A stretch of DNA of 11,721 bases from Nymphaea colorata (lineage: Eukaryota > Streptophyta > Magnoliopsida > Nymphaeales > Nymphaeaceae): NCBI RefSeq assembly GCF_008831285.2, contig NW_022204924.1, forward strand, positions 1 to 11,721. The letters are read 5' to 3'. Below, one piece after another: positions 1 through 8,310 of this stretch (its first letter is position 1; each line of letters starts with the position of its first letter). Position numbers and translations under genes: made by a program. Below the pieces are notes generated by a model. That model was given only the letters and a program-made list of their open reading frames with translations, had not been told where the DNA came from and searched no databases.

Positions 1-517
1 AATCTTGTTCTACTAATCGAATCCCGTCGTTCGATGTAGTTTGTCGACGATCGCAAACCTCGAAAATCGCTCATTTTTCCACTTTTTTCCAAGACTATAG
101 CCTTTGGTTTTTTTAGGCCAAAAAGTCGACCACCCAGTACGAAGGCCAAAGTTTCGGAGGCGATAGCCTCGGTCGAAAACAGTCGTTCGAGCGTCTCAGA
201 ACGAAATTCCGTCGAAATTGCCGACTGTAGAGCAGTTTGAAGTTGTGTGTTATAGGACCGCTGCACGTCACGTTAGAAAGATATCGTTCTCGCGTCGAAA
301 TCGCCGTTTGTCGGCCAGATCGGCAGCTCTAGAGTGAATTTTCATGCAGATCAACGTCCTGTCTTCTCGTCAGAAGGCAGATCAACGGGTCTTAGCGAGT
401 TTCATGCAGATCAACGGCCTGTTCGAGCTTGCGCTACGGCGTTCGATGCATGCAAAGACGAGTTCGTTCTGGCGTCAAACTGGTCGTTATTGGGATTTTC
501 TAGAGAAACGGACTTGG
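1..517. repeat. Satellite unit 1 (517 bp), divergent edge copy
   Basis: This is the most divergent unit near its left end. Positions 35-60 replace the usual GTGAGTTTCGCACAATCGG segment with a sequence containing GTCGAC and CGATCG. It also has CCCGTCG instead of CCTGTCG, a seven-T run at the third T-tract, GTCGAAAACAGTCG instead of GTCGAAAGAAGTCG, GGACCGCTGC, a one-T loss in the GAGTTTTCATG segment, and the rare CTGGTCGTTATTGGG tail. Unit 21 shares the CTGGTCG substitution. The core hairpin is intact. Confidence 0.95.
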
Positions 518-1034
518 AATCTTGTTCTACTAATCGAATCCTGTCGTTCGATGTGAGTTTCGCACAATCGGAACCCTCGAAAATCCTCATTTTTCCACTT
601 TTTTCCAAGACTATAGCCTTTGGTTTTTTAGGCCAAAAAGTCGACCACCCAGTACGAAGGCCAAAGTTTCGGAGGCGATAGCCTCGGTCGAAAGAAGTCG
701 TTCGAGCGTCTCAGAACGAAATTCCGTCGATAATTGCCGACTGTAGAGCAGTTTGAAGTTGTGTGTTATAGGACCCTGCACGTCACGTTAGAAAGAATCG
801 TTCTCGCGTCGAAATCGCCGTTTGTCGGCCAGATCGGCAGCTCTAGAGTGAATTTTCATGCAGATCAACGTCCTGTCTTCTCGTCAGAAGGCAGATCAAC
901 GGGTCTTAGCGAGTTTTCATGCAGATCAACGGCCTTGTTCGAGCCTTGCGCTACGGCGTTCGATGCATGCAAGACGAGTTCGTTCTGGCGTCAAACTAGT
1001 CGCTTATTGGGATTTTCTAGAGAAACGGACTTGG
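518..1034. repeat. Satellite unit 2 (517 bp)
   Basis: Diagnostic variants are GGAACCCTCG and AAAATCCTC (losses beside the T-tract), GATAATT, GAAAGAATCG (loses the TA of GATATC), GAATTTT, the short GTCTTAGCG form, and a CTTATTGGG tail. The core hairpin and dyad are intact. Confidence 0.95.
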
Positions 1035-1548
1035 AATCTTGTTCTACTAATCGAATCCTGTCGTTCGATGTGAGTTTCGACAATCGGAACCACCTCGAAA
1101 ATCACTCATTTTTCACTTTTTCCAAGACTATAGCCTTTGGTTTTTTAGGCCAAAAGTCGACCACCCAGTACGAAGGCCAAAGTTTCGGAGGCGATAGCCT
1201 CGGTCAAAGAAGTCGTTCGAGCGTCTCAGAACGAAATTCCGTCGAAATTGCCGACTGTAGAGCAGTTTGAAGTTGTGTGTTATAGGACCCCTGCACGTCA
1301 CGTTAGCAAAGATATCGTTCTCGCGTCGAAATCGCCGTTTGTCGGCCAGATCGGCAGCTCTAGAGTGATTTTCATGCAGATCAACGTCCTGTCTTCTCGT
1401 CAGAAGGCAGATCAACGGGTCTTAGCGAGTTTTCATGCAGATCAACGGCCTTGTTCGAGCCTTGCGCTACGGCGTTCGATGCAGCAAGACGAGTTCGTTC
1501 TGGCGTCAAACTAGTCGCTTTTGGGATTTTCTAGAGAAACGGACTTGG
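1035..1548. repeat. Satellite unit 3 (514 bp)
   Basis: A short copy with several one-base losses: TTTCGACAATC, CATTTTTCAC, GGCCAAAAGTC and GGTCAAAGAAG. It has an extra A-C pair in GGAACCACCTC. The TGCATGCA palindrome is broken (GATGCAGCAAG). It begins the run of units (3-9) with the GATTTT form after CTCTAGAGT. Confidence 0.95.
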
Positions 1549-2069
1549 AATCTTGTTCTACTAATCGAATCCTGTCGTTCGATGTGAGTTTCGCACAATC
1601 GGAACACCTCGAAATCACTCATTTTTCCACTTTTTTCCAAGACTATAGCCTTTGGTTTTTTAGGCCAAAAAGTCGACCACCCAGTACGAAGGCCAAAGTT
1701 TCGGAGGCGATAGCCTCGGTCGAAAGAAGTCGTTCGAGCGTCTCAGAACGAAATTCCGTCGATAATTGCCGACTGTAGAGCAGTTTGAAGTTGTGTGTTA
1801 TAGGACCCTGCACGTCACGTTAGCAAAGATATCGTTCTCGCGTCGAAATCGCCGTTTGTCGGCCAGATCGGCAGCTCTAGAGTGATTTTCATGCAGATCA
1901 ACGTCCTGTCTTCTCGTCAGAAGGCAGATCAACGGGTCTTCAGCGAGTTTTCATGCAGATCAACGGCCTTGTTCGAGCGCTTGCGCTACGGCGTTCGATG
2001 CATGCAAAGACGAGTTCGTTCTGGCGTCAAACTAGTCGCTTTTGGGATTTTCTAGAGAAACGGACTTGG
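1549..2069. repeat. Satellite unit 4 (521 bp)
   Basis: Variants are CGAAATCACTC, GATAATT, GATTTT, the long GTCTTCAGCG form, a unique GAGCGCTTGCG (extra base), GCAAAGACG and a short CTTTTGGG tail. Confidence 0.95.
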
Positions 2070-2585
2070 AATCTTGTTCTACTAATCGAATCCTGTCGTT
2101 CGATGTGAGTTTCGACAATCGGAACACCTCGAAAATCGCTCATTTTTCCACTTTTTTCCAAGACTATAGCCTTTGGTTTTTTAGGCCAAAAAGTCGACCA
2201 CCCAGTACGAAGGCCAAAGTTTCGGAGGCGATAGCCTCGGTCGAAAGAAGTCGTTCGAGCGTCTCAGAACGAAATTCCGTCGAAATTGCCGACTGTAGAG
2301 CAGTTTGAAGTTGTGTGTATAGGACCCCTGCACGTCACGTTAGCAAAGATATCGTTCTCGCGTCGAAATCGCCGTTTGTCGGCCAGATCGGCAGCTCTAG
2401 AGTGATTTTCATGCAGATCAACGTCTGTCTTCTCGTCAGAAGGCAGATCAACGGGTCTTAGCGAGTTTTCATGCAGATCAACGGCCTTGTTCGAGCCTTG
2501 CGCTACGGCGTTCGATGCATGCAAAGACGAGTTCGTTCTGGCGTCAACTAGTCGCTTTTGGGATTTTCTAGAGAAACGGACTTGG
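2070..2585. repeat. Satellite unit 5 (516 bp)
   Basis: Variants are TTTCGACAATC, GTGTGTATAGG (one T lost), GGACCCCTGC, ACGTCTGTC (one C lost), GTCTTAGCG, GTCAACTAG and a CTTTTGGG tail. The hairpin stem survives the C loss because the missing base lies outside it. Confidence 0.95.
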
Positions 2586-3103
2586 AATCTTGTTCTACTA
2601 ATCGAATCCTGTCGTTCGATGTGAGTTTCGCACAATCGGAACACCTCGAAAATCGCTCATTTTTCCACTTTTTCCAAGACTATAGCCTTTGGTTTTTTAG
2701 GCCAAAAGTCGACCACCCAGTACGAAGGCCAAAGTTTCGGAGGCGATAGCCTCGGTCGAAAGAAGTCGTTCGAGCGTCTCAGAACGAAATTCCGTCGAAA
2801 TTGCCGACTGTAGAGCAGTTTGAAGTTGTGTGTTATAGGACCCTGCACGTCACGTTAGCAAAGATATCGTTCTCGCGTCGAAATCGCCGTTTGTCGGCCA
2901 GATCGGCAGCTCTAGAGTGATTTTCATGCAGATCAACGTCCTGTCTTCTCGTCAGAAGGCAGATCAACGGGTCTTAGCGAGTTTTCATGCAGATCAACGG
3001 CCTTGTTCGAGCCTTGCGCTACGGCGTTCGATGCATGCAAGACGAGTTCGTTCTGGCGTCAAACTAGTCGCTTTATTGGGATTTTCTAGAGAAACGGACT
3101 TGG
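2586..3103. repeat. Satellite unit 6 (518 bp)
   Basis: The middle T-run has five Ts, the A-run after AGGCC is short (AAAA), the GATTTT form is present, GTCTTAGCG is short, GCAAGACG is short, and the tail is the long CTTTATTGGG. Confidence 0.95.
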
Positions 3104-3622
3104 AATCTTGTTCTACTAATCGAATCCTGTCGTTCGATGTGAGTTTCGCACAATCGGAACACCTCGAAAATCGCTCATTTTTCCACTTTTTTCCAAGACT
3201 ATAGCCTTTGGTTTTTTAGGCCAAAAAGTCGACCACCCAGTACGAAGGCCAAAGTTTCGGAGGCGATAGCCTCGGTCGAAGAAGTCGTTCGAGCGTCTCA
3301 GAACGAAATTCCGTCGAAATTGCCGACTGTAGAGCAGTTTGAAGTTGTGTGTTATAGGACCCTGCACGTCACGTTAGCAAAGATATCGTTCTCGCGTCGA
3401 AATCGCCGTTTGTCGGCCAGATCGGCAGCTCTAGAGTGATTTTCATGCAGATCAACGTCCTGTCTTCTCGTCAGAAGGCAGATCAACGGGTCTTCAGCGA
3501 GTTTTCATGCAGATCAACGGCCTTGTTCGAGCCTTGCGCTACGGCGTTCGATGCATGCAAGACGAGTTCGTTCTGGCGTCAACTAGTCGCTTTATTGGGA
3601 TTTTCTAGAGAAACGGACTTGG
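3104..3622. repeat. Satellite unit 7 (519 bp)
   Basis: Close to the majority form, with GGTCGAAGAAG (two-base shorter A/G run), GATTTT, GTCTTCAGCG, GTCAACTAG and the long CTTTATTGGG tail. Confidence 0.95.
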
Positions 3623-4142
3623 AATCTTGTTCTACTAATCGAATCCTGTCGTTCGATGTGAGTTTCGCACAATCGGAACACCTCGAAAATCGCTCATTTT
3701 TCCACTTTTTTCCAAGACTATAGCCTTTGGTTTTTTAGGCCAAAAAGTCGACCACCCAGTACGAAGGCCAAAGTTTCGGAGGCGATAGCCTCGGTCGAAA
3801 GAAGTCGTTCGAGCGTCTCAGAACGAAATTCCGTCGATAATTGCCGACTGTAGAGCAGTTTGAAGTTGTGTGTTATAGGACCCTGCACGTCACGTTAGCA
3901 AAGATATCGTTCTCGCGTCGAAATCGCCGTTTGTCGGCCAGATCGGCAGCTCTAGAGTGATTTTCATGCAGATCAACGTCCTGTCTTCTCGTCAGAAGGC
4001 AGATCAACGGGTCTTAGCGAGTTTTCATGCAGATCAACGGCCTTGTTCGAGCCTTGCGCTACGGCGTTCGATGCATGCAAAGACGAGTTCGTTCTGGCGT
4101 CAAACTAGTCGCTTTTGGGATTTTCTAGAGAAACGGACTTGG
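3623..4142. repeat. Satellite unit 8 (520 bp)
   Basis: Majority form with GATAATT, GATTTT, short GTCTTAGCG, GCAAAGACG and short CTTTTGGG tail. The combination of the last three also occurs in unit 5. Confidence 0.95.
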
Positions 4143-4214
4143 AATCTTGTTCTACTAATCGAATCCTGTCGTTCGATGTGAGTTTCGCACAATCGGAACA
4201 CCTCGAAAATCGCT

Positions 4215-4265
4215 CATTTTTCCACTTTTTCCAAGACTATAGCCTTTGGTTTTTTAGGCCAAAAA
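4215..4265. other. T-rich tract with spaced T- and A-runs (unit 9)
   Basis: T-runs lie at 4217-4221, 4226-4230 and 4250-4255, with an A-run at 4261-4265. The first two runs, and the last T-run and A-run, are each about one helical turn apart. TTTCCA repeats within the tract. Run lengths vary by one base between units (middle run five or six, third run six or seven). Closely phased A/T runs can bend DNA, which is common in satellites; bending here is inferred. Confidence 0.7.
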
Positions 4266-4297
4266 GTCGACCACCCAGTACGAAGGCCAAAGTTTCG

Positions 4298-4311
4298 GAG
4301 GCGATAGCCTC
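4298..4311. other. Perfect dyad GAGGC-GATA-GCCTC (unit 9)
   Basis: Five-base complementary arms flank a GATA loop. One further outer C/G pair lies beyond a G/G mismatch. It is present in all 23 units, including the divergent unit 1 and the edge units 22 and 23, although sequence on its right (CTCGGTCG/CTCGTCG) varies. A dyad of this size is too short for a terminator call and has no adjacent gene. It may be a dimeric protein site, or chance. Confidence 0.7.
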
Positions 4312-4416
4312 GGTCGAAAGAAGTCGTTCGAGCGTCTCAGAACGAAATTCCGTCGATAATTGCCGACTGTAGAGCAGTTTGAAGTTGTGTGTTATAGGAC
4401 CCTGCACGTCACGTTA

Positions 4417-4446
4417 GCAAAGATATCGTTCTCGCGTCGAAATCGC
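4417..4446. repeat. Internal degenerate duplicate, tract A (unit 9)
   Basis: GCAAAGATATCGTTCTCGCG followed by TCGAAATCGC aligns with tract B about 180 bp downstream. Shared landmarks in order are GCAA, AGA, TCGTTCT, GCGTC, AA and CGC, with small gaps. This suggests an ancient duplication inside the monomer. Confidence 0.55.
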
Positions 4447-4468
4447 CGTTTGTCGGCCAGATCGGCAG

Positions 4469-4476
4469 CTCTAGAG
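4469..4476. other. Palindrome CTCTAGAG (unit 9)
   Basis: A perfect 8-bp palindrome inside the low-variation core, unchanged in every complete unit. A second TCTAGA lies in the unit tail within TTTCTAGAGAAA, so each unit has two. No known factor is assigned. Confidence 0.7.
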
Positions 4477-4504
4477 TGATTTTCATGCAGATCAACGTCC
4501 TGTC

Positions 4505-4514
4505 TTCTCGTCAG
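4505..4514. other. Centre of conserved 22-bp imperfect hairpin (stem 9, loop CGTC)
   Basis: Around this point CTGTCTTCT is followed by loop CGTC and then AGAAGGCAG. The arms are complementary at eight of nine positions, the exception being a T facing G (a wobble in RNA). The five inner pairs CTTCT/AGAAG are perfect. The structure spans the junction of two 31-bp subrepeats and is unaltered in all 22 complete units, for example at 5023-5044 in unit 10. It could act as a cruciform or as an RNA hairpin if the array is transcribed; neither is shown. Confidence 0.8.
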
Positions 4515-4591
4515 AAGGCAGATCAACGGGTCTTCAGCGAGTTTTCATGCAGATCAACGGCCTTGTTCGAGCCTTGCGCTACGGCGTTCGA

Positions 4592-4599
4592 TGCATGCA
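4592..4599. other. Palindrome TGCATGCA (unit 9)
   Basis: A perfect 8-bp palindrome just downstream of the last 31-bp subrepeat. It is kept in 20 of 22 complete units, broken in unit 3 (GATGCAGCAAG) and altered in unit 22 (GAGCATGCAAG). Function is unknown. Confidence 0.65.
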
Positions 4600-4631
4600 A
4601 GACGAGTTCGTTCTGGCGTCAAACTAGTCGC
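4597..4631. repeat. Internal degenerate duplicate, tract B (unit 9)
   Basis: GCAAGACGAGTTCGTTCTGG followed by CGTCAAACTAGTCGC is the diverged partner of tract A, with a few extra bases. Units carrying GCAAAGACG match tract A more closely. Tract B varies much more between copies than tract A: it includes the GCAAAGACG/GCAAGACG site and lies next to the variable tail. Confidence 0.55.
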
Positions 4632-4663
4632 TTTATTGGGATTTTCTAGAGAAACGGACTTGG

Positions 4664-5185
4664 AATCTTGTTCTACTAATCGAATCCTGTCGTTCGATGT
4701 GAGTTTCGCACAATCGGAACACCTCGAAAATCGCTCATTTTTCCACTTTTTTCCAAGACTATAGCCTTTGGTTTTTTAGGCCAAAAAGTCGACCACCCAG
4801 TACGAAGGCCAAAGTTTCGGAGGCGATAGCCTCGGTCGAAAGAAGTCGTTCGAGCGTCTCAGAACGAAATTCCGTCGATAATTGCCGACTGTAGAGCAGT
4901 TTGAAGTTGTGTGTTATAGGACCCTGCACGTCACGTTAGCAAAGATATCGTTCTCGCGTCGAAATCGCCGTTTGTCGGCCAGATCGGCAGCTCTAGAGTG
5001 AATTTTCATGCAGATCAACGTCCTGTCTTCTCGTCAGAAGGCAGATCAACGGGTCTTAGCGAGTTTTCATGCAGATCAACGGCCTTGTTCGAGCCTTGCG
5101 CTACGGCGTTCGATGCATGCAAGACGAGTTCGTTCTGGCGTCAAACTAGTCGCTTTATTGGGATTTTCTAGAGAAACGGACTTGG
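4664..5185. repeat. Satellite unit 10 (522 bp)
   Basis: A full-length copy. It marks a switch in the array: after it most units carry GAATTTT rather than GATTTT following CTCTAGAGT. It keeps GATAATT like units 8 and 9, and has short GTCTTAGCG. By hand count it holds about 45 CpG dinucleotides. Confidence 0.96.
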
Positions 5186-5705
5186 AATCTTGTTCTACTA
5201 ATCGAATCCTGTCGTTCGATGTAGTTTCGCACAATCGGAACACCTCGAAAATCGCTCATTTTTCCACTTTTTCCAAGACTATAGCCTTTGGTTTTTTAGG
5301 CCAAAAAGTCGACCACCCAGTACGAAGGCCAAAGTTTCGGAGGCGATAGCCTCGGTCGAAAGAAGTCGTTCGAGCGTCTCAGAACGAAATTCCGTCGAAA
5401 TTGCCGACTGTAGAGCAGTTTGAAGTTGTGTGTTATAGGACCCTGCACGTCACGTTAGCAAAGATATCGTTCTCGCGTCGAAATCGCCGTTTGTCGGCCA
5501 GATCGGCAGCTCTAGAGTGAATTTTCATGCAGATCAACGTCCTGTCTTCTCGTCAGAAGGCAGATCAACGGGTCTTCAGCGAGTTTTCATGCAGATCAAC
5601 GGCCTTGTTCGAGCCTTGCGCTACGGCGTTCGATGCATGCAAGACGAGTTCGTTCTGGCGTCAAACTAGTCGCTTTATTGGGATTTTCTAGAGAAACGGA
5701 CTTGG
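5186..5705. repeat. Satellite unit 11 (520 bp)
   Basis: Carries GATGTAGTTTCG, losing the G of GTGAGT (shared with unit 13), a five-T middle run, GAAATT and GAATTTT. It is the first of ten consecutive units (11-20) with the long GTCTTCAGCG form. Confidence 0.95.
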
Positions 5706-6224
5706 AATCTTGTTCTACTAATCGAATCCTGTCGTTCGATGTGAGTTTCGCACAATCGGAACACCTCGAAAATCGCTCATTTTTCCACTTTTTTCCAAGA
5801 CTATAGCCTTTGGTTTTTTAGGCCAAAAAGTCGACCACCCAGTACGAAGGCCAAAGTTTCGGAGGCGATAGCCTCGGTCGAAAGAAGTCGTTCGAGCGTC
5901 TCAGAACGAAATTCCGTCGAAATTGCCGACTGTAGAGCAGTTTGAAGTTGTGTGCTATAGGACCCTGCACGTCACGTTAGAAAGATATCGTTCTCGCGTC
6001 GAAATCGCCGTTTGTCGGCCAGATCGGCAGCTCTAGAGTGATTTTCATGCAGATCAACGTCCTGTCTTCTCGTCAGAAGGCAGATCAACGGGTCTTCAGC
6101 GAGTTTTCATGCAGATCAACGGCCTTGTTCGAGCCTTGCGCTACGGCGTTCGATGCATGCAAGACGAGTTCGTTCTGGCGTCAAACTAGTCGCTTTTTGG
6201 GATTTTCTAGAGAAACGGACTTGG
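5706..6224. repeat. Satellite unit 12 (519 bp)
   Basis: First unit with the substitution GTGTGCTATAGG (T to C), later seen in units 16, 18 and 21-23. It also has GTTAGAAAGATATC (one C lost), GATTTT and the intermediate CTTTTTGGG tail. Confidence 0.95.
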
Positions 6225-6746
6225 AATCTTGTTCTACTAATCGAATCCTGTCGTTCGATGTAGTTTCGCACAATCGGAACACCTCGAAAATCGCTCATTT
6301 TTCCACTTTTTTCCAAGACTATAGCCTTTGGTTTTTTAGGCCAAAAAGTCGACCACCCAGTACGAAGGCCAAAGTTTCGGAGGCGATAGCCTCGGTCGAA
6401 AGAAGTCGTTCGAGCGTCTCAGAACGAAATTCCGTCGAAATTGCCGACTGTAGAGCAGTTTGAAGTTGTGTGTTATAGGACCCTGCACGTCACGTTAGCA
6501 AAGATATCGTTCTCGCGTCGAAATCGCCGTTTGTCGGCCAGATCGGCAGCTCTAGAGTGAATTTTCATGCAGATCAACGTCCTGTCTTCTCGTCAGAAGG
6601 CAGATCAACGGGTCTTCAGCGAGTTTTCATGCAGATCAACGGCCTTGTTCGAGCCTTGCGCTACGGCGTTCGATGCATGCAAAGACGAGTTCGTTCTGGC
6701 GTCAAACTAGTCGCTTTATTGGGATTTTCTAGAGAAACGGACTTGG
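6225..6746. repeat. Satellite unit 13 (522 bp)
   Basis: Full length. It shares GATGTAGTTTCG with unit 11, and has GAATTTT, GTCTTCAGCG, GCAAAGACG and a CTTTATTGGG tail. Confidence 0.95.
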
Positions 6747-7267
6747 AATCTTGTTCTACTAATCGAATCCTGTCGTTCGATGTGAGTTTCGCACAATCGG
6801 AACACCTCGAAAATCACTCATTTTTCCACTTTTTTCCAAGACTATAGCCTTTGGTTTTTTAGGCCAAAAAGTCGACCACCCAGTACGAAGGCCAAAGTTT
6901 CGGAGGCGATAGCCTCGGTCGAAAGAAGTCGTTCGAGCGTCTCAGAACGAAATTCCGTCGAAATTGCCGACTGTAGAGCAGTTTGAAGTTGTGTGTTATA
7001 GGACCCTGCACGTCACGTTAGAAAGATATCGTTCTCGCGTCGAAATCGCCGTTTGTCGGCCAGATCGGCAGCTCTAGAGTGAATTTTCATGCAGATCAAC
7101 GTCCTGTCTTCTCGTCAGAAGGCAGATCAACGGGTCTTCAGCGAGTTTTCATGCAGATCAACGGCCTTGTTCGAGCCTTGCGCTACGGCGTTCGATGCAT
7201 GCAAAGACGAGTTCGTTCTGGCGTCAAACTAGTCGCTTTTTGGGATTTTCTAGAGAAACGGACTTGG
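6747..7267. repeat. Satellite unit 14 (521 bp)
   Basis: First of five consecutive units (14-18) with the substitution AATCACTC instead of AATCGCTC. It has GTTAGAAAG, GCAAAGACG and a CTTTTTGGG tail. Confidence 0.95.
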
Positions 7268-7789
7268 AATCTTGTTCTACTAATCGAATCCTGTCGTTCG
7301 ATGTGAGTTTCGCACAATCGGAACACCTCGAAAATCACTCATTTTTCCACTTTTTTCCAAGACTATAGCCTTTGGTTTTTTAGGCCAAAAAGTCGACCAC
7401 CCAGTACGAAGGCCAAAGTTTCGGAGGCGATAGCCTCGGTCGAAAGAAGTCGTTCGAGCGTCTCAGAACGAAATTCCGTCGATAATTGCCGACTGTAGAG
7501 CAGTTTGAAGTTGTGTGTTATAGGACCCTGCACGTCACGTTAGAAAGATATCGTTCTCGCGTCGAAATCGCCGTTTGTCGGCCAGATCGGCAGCTCTAGA
7601 GTGAATTTTCATGCAGATCAACGTCCTGTCTTCTCGTCAGAAGGCAGATCAACGGGTCTTCAGCGAGTTTTCATGCAGATCAACGGCCTTGTTCGAGCCT
7701 TGCGCTACGGCGTTCGATGCATGCAAGACGAGTTCGTTCTGGCGTCAAACTAGTCGCTTTATTGGGATTTTCTAGAGAAACGGACTTGG
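7268..7789. repeat. Satellite unit 15 (522 bp)
   Basis: Full length, with AATCACTC, GATAATT, GTTAGAAAG (shared with unit 14), GAATTTT, GTCTTCAGCG and the long tail. Confidence 0.95.
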
Positions 7790-8310
7790 AATCTTGTTCT
7801 ACTAATCGAATCCTGTCGTTCGATGTGAGTTTCGCACAATCGAGACACCTCGAAAATCACTCATTTTTCCACTTTTTTCCAAGACTATAGCCTTTGGTTT
7901 TTTAGGCCAAAAAGTCGACCACCCAGTACGAAGGCCAAAGTTTCGGAGGCGATAGCCTCGGTCGAAAGAAGTCGTTCGAGCGTCTCAGAACGAATTCCGT
8001 CGAAATTGCCGACTGTAGAGCAGTTTGAAGTTGTGTGCTATAGGACCCTGCACGTCACGTTAGCAAAGATATCGTTCTCGCGTCGAAATCGCCGTTTGTC
8101 GGCCAGATCGGCAGCTCTAGAGTGAATTTTCATGCAGATCAACGTCCTGTCTTCTCGTCAGAAGGCAGATCAACGGGTCTTCAGCGAGTTTTCATGCAGA
8201 TCAACGGCCTTGTTCGAGCCTTGCGCTACGGCGTTCGATGCATGCAAGACGAGTTCGTTCTGGCGTCAAACTAGTCGCTTTATTGGGATTTTCTAGAGAA
8301 ACGGACTTGG
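7790..8310. repeat. Satellite unit 16 (521 bp)
   Basis: Carries AATCGAGACACC in place of AATCGGAACACC (identical in unit 21, similar in 18), AATCACTC, a one-A loss making ACGAATTCC (a new GAATTC), and GTGTGCTATAGG. Confidence 0.95.

Larger units (their letters stand above)
4425..4534. repeat. Low-variation ~110-bp core of the unit (shown in unit 9)
   Basis: From ATCGTTCTCGCG to CAACGGGTCTT the complete units are almost the same. By eye I find two recurring variable sites: GAATTTT/GATTTT after CTCTAGAGT, and ACGTCCTG/ACGTCTG. The segments on either side vary at many more positions. Such an island inside a satellite can mark a protein-binding or nucleosome-positioning element under constraint; that role is inference. 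Confidence 0.7.
4457..4579. repeat. Four consecutive ~31-bp subrepeats inside the unit (unit 9)
   Basis: GCAGATCAACG occurs three times at 31-bp steps, starting at 4487, 4518 and 4549. The block before it (4457-4486) is a diverged fourth copy: with the GAATTTT form it is 31 bp and matches the 4518 copy at 22 of 31 positions, ending in the same TTTTCAT. The first and third exact copies share the longer TTTTCATGCAGATCAACG, giving a 62-bp periodicity. The same layout appears in the other complete units, with one-base drift at the GATTTT and GTCTTAGCG variants. Confidence 0.9.
4143..4663. repeat. Satellite unit 9 (521 bp), reference copy for internal features
   Basis: A near-consensus unit used here to place internal landmarks. 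In order: TACTAAT (4153-4159), GTGAGT (4178-4183), T-rich tract (4215-4265), perfect dyad (4298-4311), low-variation core (4425-4534) with 31-bp subrepeats (4457-4579) and the hairpin, TGCATGCA (4592-4599), and a variable tail ending in TTTTCTAGAGAAACGGACTTGG. The middle T-run has five rather than six Ts. Confidence 0.96.

Noticed and set aside
734-1270. The longest open frame (178 codons) and the many other open frames of 62-141 codons on both strands
   Set aside because: They are translations of the same satellite segments in different frames. Unit lengths (511-522) are not constant modulo 3, frames break at single-base indels, homologous stretches are read in different frames in different units, and no protein domain is recognisable. 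One-base indels dominate the variation, which is not expected under coding selection.
4298-4311. Bacterial rho-independent terminator
   Set aside because: The stem is five pairs with no following T-run and no upstream gene; the T-rich tract lies before it, not after.
4457-4579. CRISPR-like array from the 31-bp repeats
   Set aside because: The 31-bp blocks are contiguous, with no unique spacers, and occur only three to four times inside a larger unit that repeats as a whole. No cas genes are present.
4561-4580. Pol III B-box-like TGTTCGAGCC that could indicate a tRNA gene or SINE ancestry
   Set aside because: Only a partial match to the B-box consensus, with no convincing A-box at the proper distance, no cloverleaf and no terminal T-run placed to end such a transcript.
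4586-4602. CENP-B-box-like TTCGATGCATGC
   Set aside because: It matches the TTCG and central A positions, but the CGGG half is absent (CAAA). No other position in the unit that I checked fits the full consensus.
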